From NCBI GenBank assembly GCA_964649145.1, contig CAZYOQ010000009.1, forward strand, positions 1 through 43,788: a DNA stretch of 43,788 nt, written 5' to 3'. This DNA is from MGBC163016 sp964649145. GTDB taxonomy: Bacteria > Actinomycetota > Coriobacteriia > Coriobacteriales > Eggerthellaceae. The stretch's first letter is position 1. Each line of letters opens with the position of its first letter. A program made the position numbers and the translations under genes. The notes under the pieces are model-generated. The model made no database searches. It was given only the letters and a program-made list of their open reading frames with translations, and was not told the origin of the DNA. This document shows positions 16,912 through 25,345 of the stretch, in pieces.

Positions 16912-18136
16912 TCGGGTAGTTTCCTTTATGCAGGTAATCAAGCAATTGTTCGTGTGTGAGATTGGCAATTCCGATGTCTTCAAGAGTAAGACCCGTCTTA
17001 AAATAATCGGCTTTGTTCATCACTCCGCCAAGTACGATCATTGAGTCGATTACAGGAGTTGGAACGTCGAACTTCTTGCCAAGCTCGTGGTAGATATGAC
17101 AACCAACAGGAACATCTTCAGTGACATAGCGATTATTAATGGTGAAAGGTCCTGTTGCGTACCCTACTTCCCATTCCTCGTCGAAGGGCACAGTGCAACC
17201 TTCGCCCATATACTCTTGTCCAAGTACGCTTGTGCGCTGGTAGAAAACTTCTTTATCGAAAGGCTGGATGCCAACGCCGATCGTTTCTGCAAGCGCGATT
17301 TCCTCATTGTAGAAGCGATACTGAACCTCAGATATTGAAGGACAGAAGCTATGGCTATAAATGCTGTATATGTGCTTGTTCATGTGAAGAACTGTGCTGA
17401 AGTTTTCCATTGTGGATACACCCAGCACGGTACCTGGAACATGGATAACAGGATTGACATTCGAAAAGCCGATGTCTAGCACGGTGTCGCCGCCGACAAC
17501 GCCGTCGCCTTGCGTGATAGCATCAAAGCACCCTAGAGCCTTCGAGCTTTCAAGGAAGTCTTCTTGGTCGGTTGATGGCAGAGAAGCGCCGCGCAGGGTA
17601 ATCGCCCTGTAAACGAGGCTTACACACGAATTCATCACGCCGCCTTCTGTATCGACGCGAGTTCCGTATGGTGCACTTGACCAGCCACCGATGATGACAT
17701 TCTTGTCGCAGCCCACCTCGCGCATCATCTTGCGAAGCTTCAGCGTGCCGTAATTGTCGGGGATGATATGGATGATCTGCCCATCTTCCAGATGCGGAAT
17801 GAGTTCGCGGAAGAACGGCTCGTGCGCGATTGATGGAACACCGATTATTATGAGGCCTGCGCCTTTCACGGCTTCAGCCACTGAATTGGTAGCCAAATTG
17901 AAGAAGGCTTTCCCGAAGCGCTTGAAGCCGTACTTTGTTTGAGTGCCTGGGTCTTTAGCCTGAATTGTTATGCCAGTGCGATCGACTGTTCCAAGTGTTG
18001 ACTCGAAGAACGGATCAAGGTCGCAAATGCGAACGTCTTGTCCAGCTAATGCGCAATCAGCTGCGCATGTCTTCCCAACGGCTCCGCCGCCAAGGACTGC
18101 GATAGGCTTTTTCCTCAGTGTTTCTGCATCAATCAT
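16904..18136 (-). CDS. NAD/NADP octopine/nopaline dehydrogenase family (opine dehydrogenase)
   Basis: Family enzymes join an amino acid to a 2-oxo acid with NAD(P)H to give an N-(carboxyalkyl) amino acid, or run the reverse. The protein is 410 aa. The N-terminal Rossmann domain has AVLGGGAVGKTCAADCALAG (dinucleotide loop at 13-22) and LIIIGVPSIAHEP. The helical C-terminal octopine dehydrogenase domain shows SNVNPVIHVPGTVLG near residues 225-239, where His232 sits at the family's catalytic position, and YSHSFCPSISEVQYRFYNEEIALAETIGV. It is in an operon between an NlpA-type lipoprotein and a racemase-family gene. The amino acid and 2-oxo acid substrates are unknown. Known relatives range from invertebrate NADH sinks to metallophore synthases. 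Confidence 0.88.
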   Translation of the reverse strand: MIDAETLRKKPIAVLGGGAVGKTCAADCALAGQDVRICDLDPFFESTLGTVDRTGITIQAKDPGTQTKYGFKRFGKAFFNLATNSVAEAVKGAGLIIIGVPSIAHEPFFRELIPHLEDGQIIHIIPDNYGTLKLRKMMREVGCDKNVIIGGWSSAPYGTRVDTEGGVMNSCVSLVYRAITLRGASLPSTDQEDFLESSKALGCFDAITQGDGVVGGDTVLDIGFSNVNPVIHVPGTVLGVSTMENFSTVLHMNKHIYSIYSHSFCPSISEVQYRFYNEEIALAETIGVGIQPFDKEVFYQRTSVLGQEYMGEGCTVPFDEEWEVGYATGPFTINNRYVTEDVPVGCHIYHELGKKFDVPTPVIDSMIVLGGVMNKADYFKTGLTLEDIGIANLTHEQLLDYLHKGNYPNA

Positions 18137-18160
18137 CTTATCTCTTTCCTTTTAACTCAA

Positions 18161-18187
18161 CGAAACAGGAGCCAATCTCCTGTTTCG
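18161..18187. other. Hairpin between the NlpA lipoprotein and opine dehydrogenase genes (distal)
   Basis: A perfect 11-bp inverted repeat (CGAAACAGGAG and CTCCTGTTTCG) with a 5-nt loop lies 25 bp ahead of the opine dehydrogenase start. No U-tract follows on either strand, so it may be a processing or stability element rather than a terminator. Confidence 0.65.
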
Positions 18188-18211
18188 ACGTAACAATATA
18201 AGGTATTTTGC

Positions 18212-18245
18212 AAGCAGAACGGCAGTGTAAGCCCCCGTTCTGCTT
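18212..18245. other. Hairpin just after the NlpA lipoprotein gene
   Basis: A perfect 11-bp inverted repeat (AAGCAGAACGG and CCGTTCTGCTT) with a 12-nt loop starts a few bases after the lipoprotein stop. It lacks a U-tract on the minus strand, so it may be a partial terminator or 3'-end stabiliser that sets a higher lipoprotein level than the enzymes. Confidence 0.65.
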
Positions 18246-18252
18246 TGTTCTG

Positions 18253-19125
18253 CTAGAAGACTGGGATAACCGCGTTGCCGTAAGTGCTTGTGATGAAATC
18301 ACGAACCTCATCAGAATTTAGAGCTTCAGCAAGAGCCTTGGTTTTATCGCTGTCGACATCCTGTGAATTGACGGCAAGGATGTTGGCATAAGTTTCTGCA
18401 GCAAGCGAATCTGAAGATTCGACCGCAAGCGAGTCATCGACATTGAGGCCGGCTTCTTGGGCATAGTTTCCATTGATGCAGGCAACATCAACATCTTCAA
18501 GCGAACGTGCAACTTGCGCTGCCTCGACTTCGCTAATGGTTAGGTTGGAAGGCTTGTCCACAATGTCAATTGCAGTGACGTTGAGGTCGGCATCATCGGG
18601 GAGCTTAATGATGCCGTTATCTGCCAGCAACAAGAGTGCACGAGCTTCATTGGTAGTGTCGTTTGGCACAGAGATTGTTACCTTATCACCCTTTTCGATC
18701 TTGTCTTTTACTTCATCGATGGAAGATGATTTGCCCGCGTACACCGCGAATGGCTCGAAGTGAACCGCGCAAACACTTACGATATCGGTGCCATTTTCTT
18801 CATTGAAATTTTCAAGATAGGGAAGATGCTGGAAGTAGTTGGCATCAAGTTCTCCGCTTGCAAGTGCGGTGTTAGGAAGAACGTAGTCGTCGTATTCGAC
18901 TACCTCAAGATCGTAGCCCTTTTCGGCCAAGAGCGGTTTGACAACTTCATTTAGGATTTCGGCATGAGGCGTTGGGACGGCGCCTACTTTAATAGTTTCT
19001 GTGGGGGTTTCGGATGTAGCTGCGGAACTGGACGAGCTATCAGAGCTTGAGCCGCAACCGGTGAATGCAAGTGCTGCACCAAGCGCGACTGCGCAAATCG
19101 ATGTCAGTAGGAACTTCTTTTTCAT
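18253..19125 (-). CDS. MetQ/NlpA family substrate-binding lipoprotein
   Basis: Extracellular lipid-anchored solute receptor for an ABC importer, of the NlpA family that usually binds methionine or related amino acids. The protein is 290 aa. It has a signal peptide (residues 1-24) with lipobox FTGC and lipidated Cys at about 24, then a Ser-rich linker. Family segments include IKVGAVPTPHAEILNEV, YVLPNTALASGELDANYFQHLPYL and SVPNDTTNEARALLLL. No MetN ATPase or MetI permease is adjacent, so it must use components encoded elsewhere. The ATG follows AAGGAGAGA. It is first in the operon with opine dehydrogenase and the racemase-family gene, which suggests its ligand feeds that pathway (inference). 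Confidence 0.92.
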   Translation of the reverse strand: MKKKFLLTSICAVALGAALAFTGCGSSSDSSSSSAATSETPTETIKVGAVPTPHAEILNEVVKPLLAEKGYDLEVVEYDDYVLPNTALASGELDANYFQHLPYLENFNEENGTDIVSVCAVHFEPFAVYAGKSSSIDEVKDKIEKGDKVTISVPNDTTNEARALLLLADNGIIKLPDDADLNVTAIDIVDKPSNLTISEVEAAQVARSLEDVDVACINGNYAQEAGLNVDDSLAVESSDSLAAETYANILAVNSQDVDSDKTKALAEALNSDEVRDFITSTYGNAVIPVF

Positions 19126-19150
19126 ATCTCTCTCCTTTTAATCAAGTGCT

Positions 19151-19180
19151 TATTCAATTTCATTAATGAAATGGTGAATA
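19151..19180. promoter_or_regulatory. Palindromic candidate operator between the NlpA operon and lysR
   Basis: A perfect 16-bp palindrome ATTTCATTAATGAAAT (19157-19172) is flanked by TATTCA on the left and TGAATA on the right, two bases out of perfect symmetry. It lies 26-55 bp ahead of the lipoprotein start, in the promoter zone of the divergent pair, and is the best candidate site for the LysR protein. Confidence 0.6.
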
Positions 19181-19279
19181 CAAAGATTAGCGATACGAAG
19201 TTGAAGACGGAACAACGAGCTTTCGATGCAAAGTCATAGGAAAAATCGATGGCTGTGGTTTAAATCTAGGAAAACCCAC

Positions 19280-19285
19280 TATACT
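19280..19285 (+). promoter_or_regulatory. Candidate -10 box of the lysR promoter
   Basis: TATACT lies 51 bp ahead of the lysR GTG start. The -35 region is weak, as often seen in regulated or autoregulated promoters. Confidence 0.35.
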
Positions 19286-19335
19286 TTTTTGTCATGAATG
19301 GCGCGGCTCAAACAATTTCAGGAATGTGGTGAAAA

Positions 19336-20265
19336 GTGACTTTAACGCAGCTCAGATACATGATAGCTATAGCAGAATGCGGTTCTATAGGCGCTGCGGC
19401 AAGGGATTTGTTTGTCTCGCAATCAAGTCTTTCTGCGGCCTTAAAAGACGTCGAGTCTGAAACTGGCGTGGAAATTTTCCTTCGCTCTAGCAAGGGCGTG
19501 ACTCTCACGCTTGATGGTCAAGAATTCTTAGGCTATGCGAGGCAAGTGGTAGAGCAGGCCGACCTAATGGATCGCAGATACGGTCATGCAGCCCCCACGT
19601 CTCCTCACCAGCTTTCAGTTGCAACTCAGCATTACACGTTTTCTGTGGAAGCTTTCGTTGATCTTGTTGCGGAATTATCGGATCCCACTTATAACTTTAC
19701 GTTGCGTGAGACGCGAACTCACGAGATAATCGATGACGTTCGCGAGTTCAGAAGCGATATCGGCATCATATATAGGAGCAACTATAACTCTCGGGTGTTA
19801 GATGTTGCCTTGATGGACTCGTCTCTGAATTTTTATCCGTTGTTTAAGACAAGCGTGCACGTGTTCGTAGGAGAAGCTCACCCATTGGCTTCAAAACAAC
19901 TTGTTTTCCCCGACGATCTAGCCCCTTTTCCTCGCTTGAGTTTCGAGCAAGGTCAGGTCAATTCTTTTTATTATTCAGAAGAACCCCTGCCCGACCTTCC
20001 ACACGACAAGTGCATCGATATCGCAGATCGAGGAACCTTAGCAAACCTTCTAACTCATACACTTGGGTACACGCTTTCTACTGGTGTACTTTCAAGCGAG
20101 ATGCAGTCGGGAATCGTTTCGATTCCGGTTGATTCGGATGAGGTTATGGAAGTTGGATACATAGTCAATTCGGAGCGTCCTATAACCCCGCTTGCAGAAC
20201 TTTATGTGGAAAAGCTTCGAGCGGTTGTAAGGAGCTATCCTGGCGTCAATGCGCTAGAGGATTAA
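19336..20265 (+). CDS. LysR family transcriptional regulator
   Basis: The protein is 309 aa, the usual LysR length, starting at GTG 19336. The N-terminal winged helix-turn-helix is clear: LTQLRYMIAIAECGSIGAAARDLFVSQ and SSLSAALKDVESETGVEIF, followed by the linker helix and a periplasmic-binding-protein-like effector domain from about residue 90. Divergent orientation to the NlpA-opine dehydrogenase-racemase operon, with a palindrome between, makes it the probable regulator of that operon, likely responding to an amino acid or opine (inference). Its stop overlaps that of the convergent YkgJ-family gene by 4 nt. Confidence 0.93.
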   Translation: MTLTQLRYMIAIAECGSIGAAARDLFVSQSSLSAALKDVESETGVEIFLRSSKGVTLTLDGQEFLGYARQVVEQADLMDRRYGHAAPTSPHQLSVATQHYTFSVEAFVDLVAELSDPTYNFTLRETRTHEIIDDVREFRSDIGIIYRSNYNSRVLDVALMDSSLNFYPLFKTSVHVFVGEAHPLASKQLVFPDDLAPFPRLSFEQGQVNSFYYSEEPLPDLPHDKCIDIADRGTLANLLTHTLGYTLSTGVLSSEMQSGIVSIPVDSDEVMEVGYIVNSERPITPLAELYVEKLRAVVRSYPGVNALED

Positions 20266-20280
20266 TCGTCTAGCGCATTG
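20247..20280. terminator. Bidirectional hairpin embedded in two overlapping gene ends
   Basis: A perfect 12-bp stem (CAATGCGCTAGA with TCTAGCGCATTG) with a 10-nt loop spans the last codons of both convergent genes, lysR and the YkgJ-family gene. There is no clear U-tract, so its efficiency as a terminator is uncertain. Confidence 0.6.
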
Positions 20281-20681
20281 ATATATGCCTGCATCTCGTC
20301 ATCGATGAGGCCTTCGCCGAAGTAGTCGATATCACGTGCGTCTCGAAAATCGCCTTCTATGAAGGCACGTCTCATATCTATAAGCACAAGCTCTGATTCG
20401 TCACGACTGGGTATGCTTGGATCCCGTTTTAGAATTTGAGTTCTGGAAAGTGTGCAGCTATGCAATCTGCAGGTCATAGACCGAACAGGATAGACACTAC
20501 ATTTCTTGTTTTCGTCTAGAAGAGGGCAGATGAAAAGCCCGTTGTTTCTTGCGGTAATATTGTTCGCTTTCATGTAGTTTGATATCTCATGCGCTTCATC
20601 AATTGTCATTGCAACCACTATGATGTTGCAGCATTTTCCACATGCTTTGCATTCCTTATATGCGTTGAATCCGTTTTCCAT
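20262..20681 (-). CDS. YkgJ family Cys-cluster (CxxCxxCC) protein
   Basis: A 139-aa member of the YkgJ family, proposed to bind zinc or an Fe-S cluster. The signature is CKACGKCCNI near the N-terminus, followed by FICPLLDENKKCSVYPVRSMTCRLHSC, the second half of the metal site. The role in the cell is unknown for most members. No clear ribosome site precedes the ATG. It is convergent with lysR, and the two stop codons overlap. Confidence 0.85.
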   Translation of the reverse strand: MENGFNAYKECKACGKCCNIIVVAMTIDEAHEISNYMKANNITARNNGLFICPLLDENKKCSVYPVRSMTCRLHSCTLSRTQILKRDPSIPSRDESELVLIDMRRAFIEGDFRDARDIDYFGEGLIDDEMQAYINALDD

Positions 20682-20905
20682 GATTGTGATGATACACGCA
20701 TTGTGCCAAGTTCGAGAAACGCTCTAAGTTTGATTTATTCGATGATTCTCTTCAAGTTTGTGTTTGATTCGTTTTGAAAAACGTTGGATCGGTAGTCGGT
20801 ATGAAGCGTTGAAGGTAGAAAACCCGTTTTGTTGAAGCAAGAGTTTTGAAATAAAACATTTGAGTGAGCGTTCCATACTCTGCTTCAGGGAAGCGAGGTG
20901 GATTC

Positions 20906-21933
20906 ATGGCGAAGTTTAAACTTACGAAAAAGCAAAAGTCTATGGCAATAGGGATTATTTGTGGACTAGGCTGCGCGATATGCGTCTGTGTTTACATGCT
21001 GCAAGTACAACAAAGTGCTGCGGCGGCACAGGAACAGATTCTTTCCGAATATGGCGGAGACCAGATAGACATATGTGTGGCAAAACGAGATATCGTTGCC
21101 GGTGAGACTATTTCAGAAGGGGATATTGAGACTCGTACGTGGGTTGCCACCTTGCTTCCCTCAAACGTTTACACCGACAAGTCTGAAATTATCGGCAAGC
21201 GTGTAGGCTCTACGATTCTTCAAGGCGAGCCAATATCTGAGGCAAGGTTCGGCTTCGAATCTGACGACATAGACATTCCTAGTGGCAGTGTAGCCATAAG
21301 TATTCCGACAAAAGACGTACAGGCTGTAGGAGGCGCGATCAGAGCTGGAATGACCTGCGATGTCTATGCAACAGGGTCTTCGTCAACTTCCAGAATAGCC
21401 GAGTCGGCGCAAGTGCTTGCAACAAGCATGTCGCAAGATGACAGCTCGGCTACTGCATGGGTAACTTTAGCAATTGCGCCCGACAAGATTCAGGAAATGG
21501 TGTCGGCTGCGCAAAATCTTGATCTTTATCTAACTCTTCCATCCGATGACGTAGAGGCGGGCGAGTCTGACCAGTCGANNNNNNNNNNNNNNNNNNNNNN
21601 NNNNNNNNNNNNNNNNNNNNNNNNNNNNNNNNNNNNNNNNNNNNNNNNNNNNNNNNNNNNNNNNNNNNNNNNNNNNNNCTTTATCTAACTCTTCCATCCG
21701 ATGACGTAGAGGCGGGCGAGTCTGACCAGTCGAATGAAAATAACGGCAATGTAGAGGTGGGCGAGTCTGACCAGCCGAGTGAGAGCGATGCAGAAGCAGG
21801 CGATTCTAAACAGTCGAGTGAAAAAGATAGTGAAACGATTCAGTCTGAACAGTCGGATAAGAAAGATGGTGAAGCAAATACATCTGAGAAGTCGGGCGAG
21901 AAAGATAGCAGCAAGGGCGCTGATAAGGCATGA
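20906..21933 (+). CDS. cpaB: Flp pilus assembly protein CpaB/RcpC (interrupted by a false assembly gap)
   Basis: First gene of the Tad pilus operon. ATG 20906 follows GAGGTGG. Residues 8-30 form an N-terminal membrane anchor (MAIGIICGLGCAICVCVYML), then the SAF/CpaB domain (VAKRDIVAGETISEGDIETRTW, IGKRVGSTILQGEPISEARF), then a second beta domain (GSVAISIPTKDV, AGMTCDVYATG). The tail after about residue 230 is Ser/Glu/Asp/Lys-rich with repeated GESDQ motifs. The 100-N gap is flanked by identical 55-bp ends; removing one copy and the Ns leaves exactly 291 codons in frame, giving a 290-aa protein. Without that merge the frame does not close. In single-membrane bacteria CpaB cannot serve a secretin and may guide pili through the wall (inference). 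Confidence 0.9.
21524..21733. other. 100-N assembly gap flanked by an identical 55-bp overlap
   Basis: Positions 21524-21578 and 21679-21733 are identical over 55 bp, with only Ns (21579-21678) between them. This is the mark of two contig ends sharing a 55-base overlap that was not joined. Confidence 0.93.
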
Positions 21934-23042
21934 AAAAAGTCTTGATGATGATATGCGATCTGGAGGATATCCAATCTATTCCAGGTATTAAGGAGTTTCT
22001 TTTAAAGGAAGAGTCTGCAGAGGTGGCCAAAAGCCTTATCGAAAAAGATGGCTGCGCAGCAGGCAGGCAGGTAAGCCAAGGCAGTAAAGCAGTGGCATCT
22101 GAAGGCCTAGAAGAAGCAGGTGAATTTGCATGGTTGGAAGAGCCGCACGACTTAGACCGCTTTGCGCATCAGTCAGCGCCAGTGCAGTCGAGTAGTTCTG
22201 CTCAATCAGTTCAAGAAACCCCATCAATAATCACTATGTCATCAAAAGAACCCGAGGAAAGCCTAAGTGTTAGCATGCGTGCGCCTCGAAAGCGGGAAGT
22301 GGCTGGTTTGAAAGGTGACGTTCAAGAGAAAAGAAGCGCTTTCATCATTTCGGTCATGAGCGGAAGCGGAGGTGTCGGTAAATCGAGTGTAGTTGCTACG
22401 GCCGCATATTTAGCCTGTGCTAGGGGCTTTTCGGTGGCTGTTCTTGACTGCGACTTGCAGTTTGGTGATATGCATCAGTTGATGGGAGGGGTTGCGTGCA
22501 CGTCTATAGATGACATGCTTACAGATGAGTCTCTGTTCAGGTCGTTCGCTAAATCTTGTAACAGTGATCTCCCAGCTTTAATTTGTGCCCCAAACAGATT
22601 AGAGAAATCCGAAGAATTGGCTCATCACCTAGACGAGGTTCTGGATTTAAGCGCATCTCTTTTCGATGTGGTTTTTGTAAACACTGGGTCTAGCTGGTCG
22701 GAAGTCAATGTGCAGCTCATCGAGAAGAGCACTTGCAATATCTTTATGGTTGACCAGCGAGCATCATCTGTTCGATCTTGCCAGCATGCGCTTGAACTTT
22801 GCATACGGATGGGGCTGGCCACGGGGCAATTCATATATGCGCTAAACAGGTGCGAAAGAAGCTCGCTTTTCTGCGCTATGGATATATCAAATGCAATGAA
22901 TGGCGCGAATGTTGTCGAGCTTAAAGATGGCGGACAGGAAGTCGAAGAGCTTTTAGGAATGGGGCTAGCGGGAGAACTTGCGGCGTCCAAGAACGAGTTC
23001 ACCACCAGCGTTGATGAGATGCTTGCCGAGGTACTCCCATGA
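21930..23042 (+). CDS. tadZ: Tad pilus localisation ATPase, CpaE/TadZ family
   Basis: MinD/ParA-like ATPase that places the Tad machine in the cell. The protein is 370 aa. Residues 1 to about 133 are a variable, mostly disordered region with no recognisable receiver domain. The ATPase domain starts with FIISVMSGSGGVGKSSVVATAAYLA split over residues 138-162; the signature Lys of the deviant Walker A (KGGxGK) is replaced by Ser146, as often in TadZ. It continues with AVLDCDLQFGDMHQLMG, DVVFVNTGSSWSEV (Walker B region) and VDQRASSVRS. Start and stop both overlap neighbours by ATGA, showing tight translational coupling with cpaB and cpaF. Confidence 0.9.
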   Translation: MKKVLMMICDLEDIQSIPGIKEFLLKEESAEVAKSLIEKDGCAAGRQVSQGSKAVASEGLEEAGEFAWLEEPHDLDRFAHQSAPVQSSSSAQSVQETPSIITMSSKEPEESLSVSMRAPRKREVAGLKGDVQEKRSAFIISVMSGSGGVGKSSVVATAAYLACARGFSVAVLDCDLQFGDMHQLMGGVACTSIDDMLTDESLFRSFAKSCNSDLPALICAPNRLEKSEELAHHLDEVLDLSASLFDVVFVNTGSSWSEVNVQLIEKSTCNIFMVDQRASSVRSCQHALELCIRMGLATGQFIYALNRCERSSLFCAMDISNAMNGANVVELKDGGQEVEELLGMGLAGELAASKNEFTTSVDEMLAEVLP

Positions 23043-24373
23043 GCCTTACCGAGCGAGTTCGCGAGATAGAGGGATTGAACTCGGCGACCGATGGTAGCGG
23101 GACTGTTGCTTTGACAGTTGAAGAACTGAGGCGAGACGTCAAGAAATGGACGTCGCTTGAAGCTATAGCTGCGATTATGGTTGACAATCCCCATCAGGCG
23201 AGAAACGAACTTCGTTCTTCATGCCGTCATGCTTTAGCCGAACCCAAATGGGTTTCCTTGTCGGGAGCCGAAAAGCGCGACTTAATTGAAGAACTTATCG
23301 ATGTAGTTTTCGGGATGGGGCCTATAGAGTCTTTGATCGAAGACGAGAGCGTCACTGAAATTATGATCAACGGCGCCGACGAGATATTCTTCGAGCGCGA
23401 TGGCAAGCTCATCAAAAGCGAGCTTTCTTTCGATAGTGACGAACAGGTCAGGGTTCTTATCGATAGGATAATCAGCCCTCTTGGTAGGCGTATCGACGAG
23501 TCAAGCCCGATGGTGAACGCACGTCTTGAAAAGGGTCATAGGGTTCATGCAGTAATTCCCCCGATATCTCCTGATGGCCCTCACTTAACTATTCGTGCAT
23601 TCACTAGAAAAGTCTTGCGACTTGAGGAGATGTGTGCGGCTGGGTCGTTTGACGAATTAGTGATGAGTTTTCTCAAATGGCTCGTGATAATGCGGAAGAA
23701 TGTCTGCGTGGCTGGTGGTACGGGTAGCGGGAAAACCACCATGCTAAACGCCCTTTCGTGTCTTATTCCGCCCGGCGAGCGTGTTATCACGATCGAGGAC
23801 TCGCTGGAACTCAAATTCGATGAGGTCAACCATGTTGTTCGTTTGGAGGCAAGGCCAAAAAACGCTGAAGGTACTGGTGAGGTCACGATAAGAGAGCTTG
23901 TCATCAATTCGCTTCGCATGCGCCCAGACCGCATTATCGTTGGCGAATGCAGAGGTGGCGAGGCGCTAGACATGCTTCAGGCTATGATGACAGGCCACGA
24001 CGGGTCTCTTACTACCCTGCATTCGAGTAGCCCAGAGGATGTTGTTGAGCGCATGATCACGATGGTGCGCTATGCCGTCGACCTTCCGGTTGATGCAATA
24101 GAGGCTCAAATTGGCACGGCGTTCGACTATATAGTCCAAGTTGCTAGAGGTGAGGGCGGAAATAGATTTCTAACCTGCATCGCCGAAGTTGGGTTTGACA
24201 GGAATTCCAGGAGATGCCACGTCAACAGAATTTATGAGAGGCCATTGTTTTCAGATTCGGGTAAGTGGAATGCAAGTCCTTCTGTAGTTGAAGACATGCT
24301 AAACAACCCACCCATCGTTCCCTTCGATATAGAGGAGGTGAAACGTTGGAGATCTCAAGTAATGGCATTATAA
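23039..24373 (+). CDS. cpaF: Tad pilus assembly ATPase CpaF/TadA
   Basis: Hexameric secretion ATPase that powers pilus extension (and in some systems retraction). The protein is 444 aa. The N-terminal domain includes GPIESLIEDESVTEIMINGADEIFFER split over residues 92-118. The core has Walker A GGTGSGKTTMLNAL at about 228, ITIEDSLELKF (Asp box), RMRPDRIIVGECRGGEALDML (Walker B) and GHDGSLTTLHSSSPEDV (His box). It begins inside the tadZ stop (ATGA) and ends 28 nt after the tadB start. Confidence 0.96.
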   Translation: MSLTERVREIEGLNSATDGSGTVALTVEELRRDVKKWTSLEAIAAIMVDNPHQARNELRSSCRHALAEPKWVSLSGAEKRDLIEELIDVVFGMGPIESLIEDESVTEIMINGADEIFFERDGKLIKSELSFDSDEQVRVLIDRIISPLGRRIDESSPMVNARLEKGHRVHAVIPPISPDGPHLTIRAFTRKVLRLEEMCAAGSFDELVMSFLKWLVIMRKNVCVAGGTGSGKTTMLNALSCLIPPGERVITIEDSLELKFDEVNHVVRLEARPKNAEGTGEVTIRELVINSLRMRPDRIIVGECRGGEALDMLQAMMTGHDGSLTTLHSSSPEDVVERMITMVRYAVDLPVDAIEAQIGTAFDYIVQVARGEGGNRFLTCIAEVGFDRNSRRCHVNRIYERPLFSDSGKWNASPSVVEDMLNNPPIVPFDIEEVKRWRSQVMAL

Positions 24374-25344
24374 ACGGGCATTTTCTTATTTTTGCGTGTC
24401 TTGCTTCAGTTTTGGCCATATGTTCAGGTGCGGCATTCGGTAATTTCGCTTATAGGACGATAAGGCGCAAAAACGCTGTTGTATCGATAGGTGCAAGCAC
24501 TAAGAGAGAAAGACTAGTTTTCTTGCTTGCGAAAGGCGTTAGACCGCTTATGCCTTTGGCTAAATGGCTGATAGGTAAAAGCAAACTTATAGACGATTCC
24601 ATGCAAAGCGCACATATCCTCTTTTCAGAAAGAGACATTAATATCGCCAAAGAGCCTCTTTTGTCAGACCTACTCACATTGACTCTATTAGTGCTTGTTC
24701 TTGGAACTTTAATTGGAGGCTCGCCGACATTCGGTGTTGCGGTTGCCTGCATAGTTTTCATAGGTGCCATATCGTTTGCAAGAAACCGGTTCGCCAAGCG
24801 AAACATAGCCATGCGCGAGGAGATACCTGAAGCGCTTAGAACGCTTGCGATGTCTTTTCGTTCGGGACACTCTCTGCCACAGGTTCTACATGATTCATCC
24901 CAAGAGTGCAAGGGCTATCTGGGATATCTCTTCTCCGTTGCCTCTGACAGGATCGATATGGGAGCAACTCCTGAAGAGGCTTTGTCAGTCATGAGAGGAA
25001 ACGACCGCGTTCCAGAGCTTTCTTTTGTGGCGGTTGCTATGGATATCCAACACCAAAGTGGGGGCAGGATAGCCCTTGTGTTGGAGTCTGCAATGGAAAG
25101 TATCGAAGGCGAGCTTAAACTTGCGCGATCGCTTAGGGTACAGACCGCCCAAGCTAAGCTTTCGGCATCAATTGTCACGATAATGCCTTTTGTGTTGATC
25201 GCTTTGTTTTCGCTTTTCAGCCCAGATTTCCTTTCTCCTTTCTTCTCAAGTGCTTTAGGTATGGCCGTACTTGCGCTTGCATTGATCATGCAGCTGACTG
25301 GCGTACTTATAGTGCGCAGGATGCTGAATGTAGGAGGGGATTGA
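24346..25344 (+). CDS. tadB: Tad pilus inner-membrane platform protein TadB
   Basis: Type II secretion F-domain membrane protein that pairs with TadC and the CpaF ATPase. The protein is 332 aa, starting at TTG 24346 only 5 nt after a strong GAGGAGGTG site that lies inside cpaF. Membrane segments are predicted near residues 8-28, 100-135 and 275-325. The conserved cytoplasmic segment is IPEALRTLAMSFRSGHSLPQVL, then GHATPEEAL-like GATPEEALSVM and MDIQHQSGGRIALVLESAMESI. Confidence 0.92.
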   Translation: MEISSNGIINGHFLIFACLASVLAICSGAAFGNFAYRTIRRKNAVVSIGASTKRERLVFLLAKGVRPLMPLAKWLIGKSKLIDDSMQSAHILFSERDINIAKEPLLSDLLTLTLLVLVLGTLIGGSPTFGVAVACIVFIGAISFARNRFAKRNIAMREEIPEALRTLAMSFRSGHSLPQVLHDSSQECKGYLGYLFSVASDRIDMGATPEEALSVMRGNDRVPELSFVAVAMDIQHQSGGRIALVLESAMESIEGELKLARSLRVQTAQAKLSASIVTIMPFVLIALFSLFSPDFLSPFFSSALGMAVLALALIMQLTGVLIVRRMLNVGGD

Positions 25345-25345
25345 T

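Noticed and set aside
18212..18245. Rho-independent terminator that would end the lipoprotein transcript completely
   Set aside because: No U-tract follows on the minus strand, and the downstream enzyme genes have no obvious promoter of their own, so read-through is more likely.
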